Shown: in pieces, positions 34,514 through 43,908 of the stretch
How the letters are laid out: each line of letters opens with the position of its first letter
Position numbering within the stretch: the stretch's first letter is position 1
NCBI RefSeq assembly: GCF_001552615.1
Contig: NZ_BCRN01000008.1
Location: forward strand, 1-64,000
DNA from: Millisia brevis NBRC 105863
GTDB taxonomy: Bacteria; Actinomycetota; Actinomycetes; Mycobacteriales; Mycobacteriaceae
DNA length: 64,000 bases
Direction: 5' to 3'
The notes under the pieces: generated by a model
The model's input: only the letters and a program-made list of their open reading frames with translations
Told to the model about the DNA's origin: nothing
Databases searched by the model: none
Made by a program: the position numbers and the translations under genes

Positions 34514-34519
34514 GAGCCC

Positions 34520-34525
34520 ATCCTA
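34520..34525 (-). promoter_or_regulatory. -10 element TAGGAT of the TetR gene, overlapped by operator 1
   Basis: On the minus strand TAGGAT, six bases, then the GTG at 34513. The first operator copy begins at its edge. Confidence 0.6.
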
Positions 34526-34543
34526 AAGCGAATGTTCGTTCTT
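34525..34543. promoter_or_regulatory. TetR operator copy 1
   Basis: AAAGCGAATGTTCGTTCTT contains the palindrome GCGAA-TG-TTCGT and recurs almost unchanged at 34582-34600 (one base differs). It touches the -10 box of the TetR gene. Confidence 0.75.
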
Positions 34544-34581
34544 GACACCTGTCGGATCCCGGGCGCACACTGGGCATCGCA

Positions 34582-34600
34582 AAAGCGAATGTTCCTTCTT
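34582..34600. promoter_or_regulatory. TetR operator copy 2
   Basis: AAAGCGAATGTTCCTTCTT, 57 bp after copy 1 and 17 bp before the divergent start codon at 34617, where bound repressor would cover the transcript start. Confidence 0.75.
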
Positions 34601-34616
34601 TATTATGGAGACCGTC

Positions 34617-35615
34617 ATGACAACCACCTCGCCGTCGGTCGTCGACCGCCCCGACACCGGTCACACCCCGCCCGCCGGCGTCCGCGCCGTCGCCGCCGGC
34701 CTGATCGTTCCGCTCGTCCTGTCCGCGGTCCTGGCGATCTTCGTGGCGCTGGCGGTCAACGCGCGCCCGCACGACGTGACGATCGATGTCGTCGCCCCAC
34801 CCGCGGTGGTCGAACAGATGCAAGCGGCCGCCGCCGGTCACGAGGGGGTCTCCCTCCAGTCGGTCGACAGTCGGGACGCCGCGATCACGAATATCGAAAC
34901 CCGCAGTGCCGAGGGAGCTCTCGTCGTATCCGCGAATGGTACCGAGGTGCTGGTCGCCAGTGCCGCGTCGCCGGCGCTGTCGCAGATGGTCACGCAGATC
35001 GCCGGGGCCGGAACGACCACCGGCGCGCCCACCGTGACCGATGTGGTCGCCCCGCCGAGTTCCGATGTGCGCGCCTCCGGCCTGGCCGCCGGCACCTTCC
35101 CGTACATCATCGCGGGGATCGCCCTCGGTGCGGTCGCCGTCCTCGCCTTTGCCGGTCGGCAGCGGTTGATCCTCATCGTGGTCGGTTCGGCGGCGGCCGG
35201 TCTGATGTTCCCCGCGGTCATGTGGTGGCTCGGTGTCATCGACGCGCACTATCTCGCCGTGGCGGCAGCGACCACGTTGACCGTCGGCGCGTCCGCGGCG
35301 GCCGTGCTGGGGCTCGGAACCCTGCTGGGAACCGTCGGCGTCGGCCTGGGCGCCGTCACGATGATGTTGATCGGCAATCCGCTCTCCGGTGCGGCGAGTT
35401 CCCCCTTGTTGGTGCCGGAGCCGTGGAGCACGATCGGTCAGTGGATGCCGCCGGGAGCGGGCGCGAGCCTGGTCCGACTTGTCGCCTACTTCCCGGAGGC
35501 GAGTATCGCCGGACCGGTGACCGCATTGACCATCTGGCTGGTCGCCGGACTCGCGCTCTGGGGACTGGGGGCCGCCCGCTCCCGCACAAAGGAGCCCGCC
35601 GTCATCGGAGCGTGA
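34617..35615 (+). CDS. Unknown TetR-controlled membrane protein
   Basis: The 332-residue protein has one N-terminal membrane helix (about 25-47), an extracytoplasmic domain of roughly 100 residues rich in Val/Ala/Thr (about 48-155) and then five or six helices (about 160-320). This one-plus-loop-plus-five order recalls ABC-2 or YhgE/Pip-type membrane proteins, but I see no motif that proves a family. GGAG six bases before ATG 34617 decides for it over ATG 34605. The divergent TetR gene and operator copy 2 imply induction by a small molecule, so export is possible. It may share a transcript with the oxidase 19 bp downstream. Confidence 0.6.
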   Translation: MTTTSPSVVDRPDTGHTPPAGVRAVAAGLIVPLVLSAVLAIFVALAVNARPHDVTIDVVAPPAVVEQMQAAAAGHEGVSLQSVDSRDAAITNIETRSAEGALVVSANGTEVLVASAASPALSQMVTQIAGAGTTTGAPTVTDVVAPPSSDVRASGLAAGTFPYIIAGIALGAVAVLAFAGRQRLILIVVGSAAAGLMFPAVMWWLGVIDAHYLAVAAATTLTVGASAAAVLGLGTLLGTVGVGLGAVTMMLIGNPLSGAASSPLLVPEPWSTIGQWMPPGAGASLVRLVAYFPEASIAGPVTALTIWLVAGLALWGLGAARSRTKEPAVIGA

Positions 35616-35621
35616 CGCCCG

Positions 35622-35627
35622 TACGAT
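35622..35627 (+). promoter_or_regulatory. -10 element TACGAT, leaderless layout
   Basis: TACGAT, six bases, then ATG 35634 of the FMN-dependent oxidase gene. Confidence 0.65.
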
Positions 35628-35633
35628 GTCACC

Positions 35634-36689
35634 ATGCATCCGCTGCTCGCCGACCACCGTCGACGGGCAGCGGATCTGCTTTCCGAACAGGTCTTTGCCT
35701 ATTTCGCCACCGGCGCGGTCGGCGAGACCGCGCTGACCGAGGCACCGCGCACCTGGCAGGACCGCCGCCTGCGGCCCCGAGTGCTGGCCGGTATCGACGA
35801 GGTCGCCATCACCACCGACCTGCTCGGCGCATCGCTGGCCGCGCCGATTCTGTTCGCGCCGACCGCGCATCAGGGCCTCGCGCACGCGGACGGCGAGGTC
35901 GCCACCCGCCGCGGCGCCCGATCGGCCGGACTGCTGTCGGTGATCTCCTCGCGAGCGAGCTGGTCGCTCGCGGACGTCGGGGCCGCCGCCAACGGGCCCT
36001 GGTGGTTTCAGGTCTACACGATGCGCGCGCGGGCGATCACCGACGAATTGGTGCGCCGCGCGGTCGACGCCGGCGCGACCGCGCTGGTCCTGACCGGTGA
36101 TACCCCGGTGGTGTCCGCCAAACACCGCCTGCCGAACGGTCCGCCGGAAGCGGTCTCCCAGATGCCGCCCGGGATCGGCTTCGATCTGTGCGGCGGGCTT
36201 CCCCAGCACACCGCGTTGGCCCAGGATCCGACGATCGGACCGGCCGAGATCGGTCGACTCGCGGACCTGTCCGGCTTGCCGGTTCTGGTCAAGGGCGTGC
36301 TGCGCGGCGACGACGTCGCGCGGCTGCTCCATGCGGGTGCGGCCGGGATCATCGTCAGCAACCACGGCGGCCGGCAGCTCGACCGTGCCGTCTCGACCGC
36401 CGCCGCGTTGCCCGAGGTGGTCGCCGCCGTCGACGGTCGCGTGCCGGTGCTGGTCGACGGCGGGCTGCGGTCCGGCGCCGACATCCTGGTCGCCCTGGCA
36501 CTCGGCGCCGACGCCGTCCTGGTGGGCAGACCGGTCATCTGGGCGCTGGCCGCGGGCGGTGCGACGAGCGTCGCCGATATGGGGCACGCACTGATCGCCG
36601 ACCTCCGCGAGAACCTGCTGCTGCTCGGCTGCGCCGATCTCGCGCAGGTGCGGGATGCCCGCCGGGCCTGGGTGGCGCCCGCTCCCTAG
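35634..36689 (+). CDS. FMN-dependent alpha-hydroxy-acid oxidase/dehydrogenase
   Basis: The 351-residue TIM-barrel flavoenzyme oxidises an L-2-hydroxy acid to a keto acid. Evidence is the FMN-site APTAHQGLAH strand, WFQVYT, LVLTGDTPV, LVKGVLRGDDVARL with its Lys, the active-site SNHGGRQLD with His244 and the phosphate-binding VLVDGGLRSG. Lactate 2-monooxygenase, lactate oxidase and glycolate oxidase share the fold. The specificity insertion is short and gives no answer. A leaderless promoter of its own means it need not depend on the preceding gene. Confidence 0.9.
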   Translation: MHPLLADHRRRAADLLSEQVFAYFATGAVGETALTEAPRTWQDRRLRPRVLAGIDEVAITTDLLGASLAAPILFAPTAHQGLAHADGEVATRRGARSAGLLSVISSRASWSLADVGAAANGPWWFQVYTMRARAITDELVRRAVDAGATALVLTGDTPVVSAKHRLPNGPPEAVSQMPPGIGFDLCGGLPQHTALAQDPTIGPAEIGRLADLSGLPVLVKGVLRGDDVARLLHAGAAGIIVSNHGGRQLDRAVSTAAALPEVVAAVDGRVPVLVDGGLRSGADILVALALGADAVLVGRPVIWALAAGGATSVADMGHALIADLRENLLLLGCADLAQVRDARRAWVAPAP

Positions 36690-36952
36690 CGCTTCCCTCT
36701 TCTCGCAATGGGTCCCATATCGTTATCCGGTTGTGTCCGGCTATGCGTAGAGGGTGATTGTCGGCAGCCGTGGCAGGTAATCGACGGCGGCGAATCGGAT
36801 CGTCGAATATGTCGTTCGCGTGGCGTAATGAGGCTGGAACAGCGGCATTTCGAGTAACGCGCCCCGATATGCGGAGGATATCCGAGGTGAACGTGGCCGC
36901 GGAATTCGCTCGAAATACGTCGCACGCAATACCTCGAAGGAGTCGTATCTCC

Positions 36953-37723
36953 ATGTTCCACAAACGATCGATACTCGCCGGAATTCTGGGCGCACTCGTT
37001 CTGGTGACCGGATGTGGTGCCGCCGACTCGGGAACGACACCGACCGTCGCGGCTACCGCACCGGCGCCCGGCAGTACGACGTCGGCATCGCCGGCGACCG
37101 TCGGCGAGACCGCCGCGAGTTCCGGAGCGGGAGCGTCGAGCGGCGTCGGGAACTCCGGCGCGGCCGGGGGCGCGGCGGGAACTCCCGTTGCCGATACGCC
37201 GTCTTCGGGGTCCGGCGGGAACGCCTCGGGCGATACCGGTTCCGCTGGGTCCGGGAGCTCCGGTTCGGGCGCCGCGCCGGCGCCGGACACCACGGCCGGG
37301 CTGGGCCCGGCCGCCGGCAACGGACTATGCCTCGATCCCTCGTCGCCCGCGGTGTGGTCGATCCTGGCCGGGGTCGACGACGGCATCGGCAACGTCGGGT
37401 GGGCGATTCGTGAGGCGAGCACCGATCCGATCGATGCCTGCCCGGACCTGTCCTATCTGCAGGTCGACGTGCAGTACGCGACGGCCGGATCGCCCACCCA
37501 GATCCTGTTCTTCCATCACGGCACGTACCTGGGCACCGGGACGGCGGCAGCGACGTCGTATACCAGCGTCATCGACGTCACGCCCGATGCCGTCACCGCG
37601 CGGTACCGCTGGATCGTCGGCGACGAACCGTTCAGTTCCCCGCAGGGAGGCCCCTCGACGGTGACCTACCGGTGGAATGGTTCCGGAGTCACCGCCGAGG
37701 GGCAGTTCCCGCCCTATCTGTGA
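36953..37723 (+). CDS. LppP/LprE-type lipoprotein
   Basis: The 256-residue precursor has a lipoprotein signal with lipobox LVTGCG (Cys at about residue 20), a Ser/Gly/Ala/Thr-rich linker (about 21-120) and a C-terminal domain of the actinobacterial LppP/LprE family: CLDPSSPAVWSIL, DACPDLSYLQVDV, ILFFHHGTYLGTGTA, VTARYRWIVGD and VTYRWNGSGV. AAGGAG ten bases before ATG 36953 decides the start. It is anchored on the outer face of the membrane. Function of the family is unknown. The 263 bp upstream are AT-richer and hold its promoter. Confidence 0.85.
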   Translation: MFHKRSILAGILGALVLVTGCGAADSGTTPTVAATAPAPGSTTSASPATVGETAASSGAGASSGVGNSGAAGGAAGTPVADTPSSGSGGNASGDTGSAGSGSSGSGAAPAPDTTAGLGPAAGNGLCLDPSSPAVWSILAGVDDGIGNVGWAIREASTDPIDACPDLSYLQVDVQYATAGSPTQILFFHHGTYLGTGTAAATSYTSVIDVTPDAVTARYRWIVGDEPFSSPQGGPSTVTYRWNGSGVTAEGQFPPYL

Positions 37724-37763
37724 TCGCTCGACCCGAGGGCGGCCGACCGATCCGGCGGCACGC

Positions 37764-39836
37764 TCAACCGACCGGGCGGGAAACCGGCAGCGTGAGGTAA
37801 CTGGGAGCGTTCGGATCGAGCTGCAGATGCTGGGGCGCCAGCTGTGCGGCGTTCAGCAAGGGGCGCAGCATGATCGACTTCGGTACATCGGACGCCCAGA
37901 CGTCGACCCGCAGGCGATGCCCCGGCGCGAGAACCGCGTCGGTGGCGGGCAGGCCGATATCGAGGGTGGTCGGCACGCCGGGGATCACCGGTTGCAGACG
38001 GTCGAGCGTCAGATAGGGGACCGGGCGGGTGTAGTCGCCGTTCGGCGCCCGGGTGCTCAGGCCGTCGTCGATCGCCCGCAGCGACGAGGTCATCTGACCG
38101 GAGGAGAGCATCGCCGAGGTGCCGTCGGGGGCAACATCGTTGGCCGTGACCACCCAATAGCCGTCCGTGGTGTCGTGCACGGTGTTCAGCCGCACCCCGA
38201 TCGGCCCCGACAGTTCGGTCGCCGCCGCCACCGGTGCGGTGGTGAAGGTCAGCGCCGCCCCCTCGGCGATCCGGCTGTCCGACCCGCAGGCGTCGATCAC
38301 CGCGGCCGCACCGGCCAGTGCCACGGCCGCGTCCGGTGAACAGACCGTCGACAGATTCGGAGCGACGGTCAGGCGGTCCGACGCGCCGGGCGGCTGGGCG
38401 ATCAGGCTGCCGTCGGCGACCGCATGCGGCGCCGTCCCGCTCGGGGTGCCGTCGAGATAGAGCCGCTGGTAGGTCATCCCGGGCCGCGGGAAGTTCGGCG
38501 CGGTGATCCAGTCGCCGGTGCCCTTCTGCTGCAGCGTCACCGGGCCGTAGCGGTCGACACCGTTGTCGATGTCCTTGAGCCAGTGGTCGAACCAGGCCCG
38601 CTGCCAGACGTCCAGGCGCGGCGGTGAACCCGGCCGACCGAGATCGCTGCCGAAGTTCAGGTGGTAGGTATCGCCGACCACCAGCTGCTTGCGACCCGGT
38701 TCGAGTGGGGACGACGCGTAGGTCTGCACCATCGCGTCGTGGAAGATGTCGCGCCACCCGCCGTACGCCAACATCGGTGTGCGGATGCGGGAGGTATCGG
38801 TCAGCAGCGACTCCCGCACCGGCGACCCCGACGTGAGAAAGCCGCTCAACTCCGGTGGAATCGTTTGCAGGTCGGGAACGGTCAGCGCCTGAATCATCAG
38901 GTCGGTGAACGTCAGCGGGCTCGCCTGGCGGTCGGTCAACCATCTCCAGTCGAAGGTGCCCTGCAGGATCGACTGGACGTTCGGCAGCCACTTGGTGCCG
39001 TTGACCAATGCCAGCCACGCCGGGACGAAACCGACCGCGAAGCCGCCACCCGGCGCGACGATATCGCGCACGATGTCGCGACCGCCTTCGACCGGCACGA
39101 TCGCCTGCAGCGCCGCGGGTTGCCGGGCGGCCGCCTGCAACTGATTGATCGCCGAGTAGGACACCCCGCTCATACCGATCCGGCCGTTGGACCACGGCTG
39201 GTGTGAGGCCCAGTCGATCACCTCGACGGTGTCCTGCTGTTCGCGCTCGCCGAATACCTGCCAGATCCCCTGCGAGAAGCCGGTACCCCGCACGTCGACG
39301 ACCACCTGGGTATAGCCGGCGCGGATCAGGTCGTAGTCGACGGCGAAGTTGCGCATCCCGCCGCCGCCGAGCACCCCGACAAGTTCGCCGATCCCGCTGA
39401 CCGGCGTCCCCGACAGGTTGATGCCGTTGACGAAGTCGACCAGCCCGTCGGAGATCGCCGGTTGGTCGTAGACCGCGCCGACCAGACCGGAGACCATCTT
39501 CGTATAGGGCGTGAGGTTGACGATCGTCGGTGTGGGATCGGCGATCGCCACGCCGTCGGCGCCGGCGGGGCGGTAGACGTTCGCCCGCAACTGCACCCCG
39601 TCGCTCATCGTGATCGGCACGTCCCAGTCGATCGCCACCGACGGGTAGGCGCCGGCGTCGTCGTGGGTGGCGGTCCACTGCTGCGCCAGGTCGGGCCGGG
39701 TGGGTGCGGCGACGGCGGGCGGCGCGACGATCGCGACCAGCAGTCCGGCGGTCAGCACGGTGACCGCCGATCGGACCCGGCGTCGCAGGCCGGAGGTGGA
39801 GGGATGCCGGGACGATCCCCGCGTCGTGTGTGGCAC
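37764..39836 (-). CDS. Secreted CocE/NonD family hydrolase (X-Pro dipeptidyl-peptidase-like)
   Basis: The 690-residue protein has a signal peptide (about 20-44, TVLTAGLLVAIVAPPAVAA). An alpha/beta hydrolase domain follows with nucleophile elbow GMSGVSYSA, VVVDVRGTGFSQG, LAYGGWRDIF and the His region GDTYHLNFG, and a C-terminal jelly-roll domain (about 450-690) typical of CocE and X-Pro dipeptidyl-peptidases. It should cleave an ester or an Xaa-Pro amide outside the cell. GTG 39836 with TACCTT seven bases upstream is the start. It is divergent from the ABC exporter operon. Confidence 0.9.
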   Translation of the reverse strand: MPHTTRGSSRHPSTSGLRRRVRSAVTVLTAGLLVAIVAPPAVAAPTRPDLAQQWTATHDDAGAYPSVAIDWDVPITMSDGVQLRANVYRPAGADGVAIADPTPTIVNLTPYTKMVSGLVGAVYDQPAISDGLVDFVNGINLSGTPVSGIGELVGVLGGGGMRNFAVDYDLIRAGYTQVVVDVRGTGFSQGIWQVFGEREQQDTVEVIDWASHQPWSNGRIGMSGVSYSAINQLQAAARQPAALQAIVPVEGGRDIVRDIVAPGGGFAVGFVPAWLALVNGTKWLPNVQSILQGTFDWRWLTDRQASPLTFTDLMIQALTVPDLQTIPPELSGFLTSGSPVRESLLTDTSRIRTPMLAYGGWRDIFHDAMVQTYASSPLEPGRKQLVVGDTYHLNFGSDLGRPGSPPRLDVWQRAWFDHWLKDIDNGVDRYGPVTLQQKGTGDWITAPNFPRPGMTYQRLYLDGTPSGTAPHAVADGSLIAQPPGASDRLTVAPNLSTVCSPDAAVALAGAAAVIDACGSDSRIAEGAALTFTTAPVAAATELSGPIGVRLNTVHDTTDGYWVVTANDVAPDGTSAMLSSGQMTSSLRAIDDGLSTRAPNGDYTRPVPYLTLDRLQPVIPGVPTTLDIGLPATDAVLAPGHRLRVDVWASDVPKSIMLRPLLNAAQLAPQHLQLDPNAPSYLTLPVSRPVG

Positions 39837-40045
39837 GTCACAGAAGGTACTACTGCCGGGTACGCGCGGTTACACGAACACCGCATCTCGGATGTTTCGG
39901 TGGTGTCGCGGGGCGGTTCGGCGCGCGGGTTGCGTCCTCGGGCCGGTCGGACCGCCGGCCCGTCGCCGCAGCAGAAACGGGCAAACGGGGCATCACGAAA
40001 ATCGGTCGGGCCGCGTCGGAGGGTGGGGGTACCGTCGGAGAAATC

Positions 40046-41782
40046 ATGGAACTGATCCGTTTGGCCGTGCGCTTCCTGCGGCCGTACCGCACGCTGCTCG
40101 TCGGGGTCCTGGTCCTCCAGGCGATCGCCACGGCCGCCGCTCTGTATCTACCGGTCCTCAACGCCGACATCATCGACTACGGCGTCGCCGTCGGCGATAC
40201 CGGATACATCTGGTCGACCGGCCGGTGGATGCTCGCGGTGACCCTGGTGCAGGTGGTCTGCTCGGTGGCCGGCGCCTGGTGCGGTGCCCGCGCGGCGATG
40301 GCCGCCGGCCGCGACCTGCGCGCCGCGATCCTCGATCGGGTACAGACCTTCTCCGCGCGCGAGGTCGGCCGGTTCGGTGCCCCGTCGTTGATCACCCGCA
40401 ATACCAACGACGTTCAGCAGGTGCAGCTGCTGATGATGATGTCGACGCAGATCCTCGTGATGGCGCCGATCATGTGCGTCGGCGCGATCGTGATGTCCCT
40501 GCGGCAGAGCCTGCGACTGTCCGGTTTGCTGGCGATCGGCGTCCCGCTGATGGCGATCTCGATGGGCGTGCTGATCGTGATGCTCACGCCGATCTTCGGG
40601 CGGATGCAGTCGCGGATCGACGGGGTCAATCAGGTGCTGCGCGAGCAGATCACCGGTATCCGGGTCGTGCGGGCGTTCGTGCGCGAGGACTACGAGGCCG
40701 AGCGCTTCGAAGCCGCCAATGTCGACCTGACCAATGTCGCCCTGCGCGCCGGCCGGTTGTTCGCGGTGATGTTCCCGATCGTCATGATGATCGCCAATCT
40801 GCTGATCGTCGGGGTGATCTGGTTCGGCGGCCACGTGATCGACGACGGTGGCATGCAGATCGGCGCGCTGACCGCGCTGATGTCCTATGTCATGCAGATC
40901 CTGATGTCGGTGATGATGACGTCGTTCGTCGCGATGATGGCGCCGCGTGCCGCGGTGTGCGCGCAACGCATCGACGAGGTGCTCTCCACCCGGCCGACCG
41001 TGACCGCCCCGGAGCACCCGCGGGAGATGACCGAATCGGCCGGTCGGATCGTCTTCGACGACGTCGAATTCAGCTACCACGGCGCCGAGCGCCCGGTCCT
41101 CGACGGGATCAGCTTCGATGCGGCCCCCGGCACGGTCACCGCGATCATCGGCAGCACCGGCTCGGGCAAGACCACGCTGATCAACCTGATCCCGCGGCTG
41201 ATGGACGTCACCGCCGGTCAGGTGCGCGTCGGCGGGGTCGATGTTCGCGAACTCGACCCGGCGGCGCTGCGATCGCGGATCGGGCTGGTCCCGCAGCGGG
41301 CCTACCTGTTCTCCGGCACGATCGCCGACAACCTGCGTTACGGCAACCCCGATGCCACCGACGAGCAACTCTGGGAGGCGCTGCGCATCGCGCAGGCCGA
41401 GGACTTCGTCCGCGCGATGCCCGAGGGGCTCGAGTCGCCGGTTTCCCAGGGCGGCACCACCGTCTCCGGCGGCCAGCGCCAGCGCCTGTCGATCGCGCGC
41501 GCCATCGTTCGCCGTCCGGCGATCTACCTCTTCGACGACGCCTTCTCCGCCCTGGACACCACCACCGACGCGGCTCTGCGCGCGGCCCTGCGCCCCGCGG
41601 CCGCCGACGCGACGGTGATCGTCGTCGCCCAGCGGATCGCCACGATCATCGACGCCGACCGCATCCTGGTCCTCGAGGACGGGGCGGTCGTCGGGGACGG
41701 GAGACACGCGGAGCTGGTCGAATCCTGTCCGGTCTACTCGGAGATCGTCGAGTCTCAGCTGTCCTCGGTGGGTGCGCCGTGA
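40046..41782 (+). CDS. Heterodimeric ABC exporter, subunit with degenerate Walker B
   Basis: The 578-residue half-transporter has six membrane helices (about 15-310) and an ATPase domain with Walker A GSTGSGKTT and signature VSGGQRQRLS. Walker B reads IYLFDDAFSALDT, with Asp instead of the catalytic Glu. This is the LmrC/BmrC/TM287 pattern in which one of the two ATP sites is inactive. GGAG precedes ATG 40046 (MELIRLAVRFLRPY). It is coupled by a GTGA overlap to its partner. Drug or lipid export is the usual role; substrate unknown. Confidence 0.92.
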   Translation: MELIRLAVRFLRPYRTLLVGVLVLQAIATAAALYLPVLNADIIDYGVAVGDTGYIWSTGRWMLAVTLVQVVCSVAGAWCGARAAMAAGRDLRAAILDRVQTFSAREVGRFGAPSLITRNTNDVQQVQLLMMMSTQILVMAPIMCVGAIVMSLRQSLRLSGLLAIGVPLMAISMGVLIVMLTPIFGRMQSRIDGVNQVLREQITGIRVVRAFVREDYEAERFEAANVDLTNVALRAGRLFAVMFPIVMMIANLLIVGVIWFGGHVIDDGGMQIGALTALMSYVMQILMSVMMTSFVAMMAPRAAVCAQRIDEVLSTRPTVTAPEHPREMTESAGRIVFDDVEFSYHGAERPVLDGISFDAAPGTVTAIIGSTGSGKTTLINLIPRLMDVTAGQVRVGGVDVRELDPAALRSRIGLVPQRAYLFSGTIADNLRYGNPDATDEQLWEALRIAQAEDFVRAMPEGLESPVSQGGTTVSGGQRQRLSIARAIVRRPAIYLFDDAFSALDTTTDAALRAALRPAAADATVIVVAQRIATIIDADRILVLEDGAVVGDGRHAELVESCPVYSEIVESQLSSVGAP

Positions 41783-43713
41783 CCCGTCCCGGAATGAACC
41801 CGCAAGCCCCCGGTTCCAAGGCCCGCAACTTCCGCGCCTCGGCGACCACCCTGCTCGGCTGGCTGAAGCCCGAGCGCTTCCTCCTCGCGCTGGCGGTGCT
41901 GTGCGTCCTCGGCAGCGTCGTGTGCACGGTCGTGATCCCGAAGGTCCTCGGCCACGCCACCGACCTGGTCTTCAACGGCCTGATCGGCTCGACGCTGCCC
42001 GCCGGGATCAGCAAGGAGCAGGCGATCGCCGGCCTGCGCGAACAGGGCCAGAACCAGCTCGCGGATATGGTCTCCGGCACCAATGCGGTGCCCGGTGTCG
42101 GTATCGACTTCGACGCCGTCGGCCGCACGCTGATCCTCGCGATCGTCCTGGTGGCCATCGCCGCGCTGCTCGGCTGGTGGCAGGGCCTCGCGCTCAACCT
42201 CGCCGTCCAGCGCACGATGCGCCGGCTGCGTTCCAACGTCGAGGCCAAGATCCACCGACTGCCGCTCGGATACTTCGACACCCACGCGCGCGGCGACCTG
42301 CTCAGCCGGGTCACCAATGACATCGACAACCTGTCGCAGGCGATGCAGCAGACCTTCAGCCAGCTGCTCACCTCGGTGTTCACCGTGCTGGGCATCGTGG
42401 TGATGATGTTCTGGATCTCGCCGACCCTGGCGCTGATCGCGTTGATCAGCATCCCGGTATCGGTGATCATCACCGCCCTGGTGGCGCGGCGGTCCAAGCC
42501 GCACTTCGTCAACCAGTGGCGCAGTACCGGTGAGGTCAGCGGCATCGTCGAGGAGGCTTACTCCGGCCACGAACTGGCCACCGCCTACGGGCGCGAGGCA
42601 CAGATCGCGGCGACCTTCGCCCGGTCGAACGAGCAGATGTTCCAGTCGTCCTGGCGCGCCCAGTTCATCTCCGGGATGATCATGCCGCTGCTGATGATGG
42701 TCGGAAATATCAACTACATGCTGGTGGCGGTCCTCGGCGGTCTGCGGGTGGCGTCGGGCACGATGACGCTCGGCGATGTGCAGGCGTTCGTTCAGTACTC
42801 CCGGCAGTTCACCCAGCCGCTCACCCAGATCGGCGCGATGGTCAACCAGATGCAGTCCGGTGTCGCCTCGGCGGAGCGGGTCTTCGACGTGTTGACCGCC
42901 GACGAGCAGAGCCCCGACGCGGTCGACGCGGTGGTGCCCGAGGGGCGGACCGGGCGGGTGGAGTTCGACCACGTGTCCTTCCGCTACGACCCGCAGCGGC
43001 CGCTGATCGAGGACCTGTCCTTTGTGGCGCAGCCGGGTCGGATGGTCGCGATCGTCGGTCCGACCGGCGCCGGCAAGACCACCCTGGTCAATCTGTTGAT
43101 GCGGTTCTACGACATCGACTCCGGACGGATCACCATCGACGGTGCCGACACCGCGCAGATGACCCGGGCCCAGCTGCGGGAGCGCACCGGAATGGTGCTG
43201 CAGGACACCTGGCTGTTCGAGGGCACGATCGCCGAGAACATCGCCTACGGCCGCCCCGGCGCCACCCGCGCCGAGATCGAGGAGGCGGCTCGGGTCAGCT
43301 ACGTCGACCGCTTCGCGCATTCGCTGCCCGAGGGGCTCGACACGGTGATCACCGAGGGCGGTGGGGGTGTCAGCGCGGGTGAGAAGCAGCTGATCACCAT
43401 CGCGCGGGCGTTCATCGCCGACCCGTCGGTGCTGATCCTGGACGAGGCGACCAGCTCGGTCGACACCCGCACCGAGCGGTTGCTGCAGCAGGCGATGGCG
43501 TCGATCCGGCAGGACCGGACGAGTTTCGTGATTGCGCACCGGTTGTCGACGATTCGGGACGCCGACCTGATCCTGGTGATGAACGACGGTCGGATCGTCG
43601 AGCAGGGCACCCACGAGGAGCTCTACGCGGCCGACGGTGCCTACCGGCGGCTGGCTGACGCCGCCCGGGCGAGTGCCGGCGGAACGGTGGATCTGGAACC
43701 GGCGGGTGGCTGA
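41779..43713 (+). CDS. Heterodimeric ABC exporter, subunit with canonical Walker B
   Basis: The 644-residue partner has an N-terminal extension, six helices with an extended first extracytoplasmic loop (about residues 60-110) and an ATPase domain with Walker A GPTGAGKTT, Walker B LILDEATSSVDT with the catalytic Glu, and a divergent signature VSAGEKQL. The combination with the upstream subunit leaves one competent and one degenerate ATP site, as in LmrCD and BmrCD. GTG 41779 overlaps the upstream stop; ATG 41794 is possible. The long open frame upstream is an accidental shadow of the first subunit. Confidence 0.92.
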   Translation: MTRPGMNPQAPGSKARNFRASATTLLGWLKPERFLLALAVLCVLGSVVCTVVIPKVLGHATDLVFNGLIGSTLPAGISKEQAIAGLREQGQNQLADMVSGTNAVPGVGIDFDAVGRTLILAIVLVAIAALLGWWQGLALNLAVQRTMRRLRSNVEAKIHRLPLGYFDTHARGDLLSRVTNDIDNLSQAMQQTFSQLLTSVFTVLGIVVMMFWISPTLALIALISIPVSVIITALVARRSKPHFVNQWRSTGEVSGIVEEAYSGHELATAYGREAQIAATFARSNEQMFQSSWRAQFISGMIMPLLMMVGNINYMLVAVLGGLRVASGTMTLGDVQAFVQYSRQFTQPLTQIGAMVNQMQSGVASAERVFDVLTADEQSPDAVDAVVPEGRTGRVEFDHVSFRYDPQRPLIEDLSFVAQPGRMVAIVGPTGAGKTTLVNLLMRFYDIDSGRITIDGADTAQMTRAQLRERTGMVLQDTWLFEGTIAENIAYGRPGATRAEIEEAARVSYVDRFAHSLPEGLDTVITEGGGGVSAGEKQLITIARAFIADPSVLILDEATSSVDTRTERLLQQAMASIRQDRTSFVIAHRLSTIRDADLILVMNDGRIVEQGTHEELYAADGAYRRLADAARASAGGTVDLEPAGG

Positions 43714-43908
43714 CTGAGGATCGCGCGTTCCCGGTGATCGCCGTTGCGGATCACCAGCCGCTGGCCGTCCTCGTCGAGTTCGTCTGCGAACCGGGTCACA
43801 TCGGCGGCCACCTCGGTCCGCAGTGCAGTGGCCGGCGTCGTCGTCGACCTCCCCGCTGCATTGCGCATCGGTGCTGGGGACGAGTTTCGCGTCGTCGGTC
43901 GTCTCGCC

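Noticed and set aside
39667-43713. A 1348-residue frame running through both ABC exporter genes
   Set aside because: Its first ~700 residues are a shadow of the first subunit; the real second subunit starts at GTG 41779.
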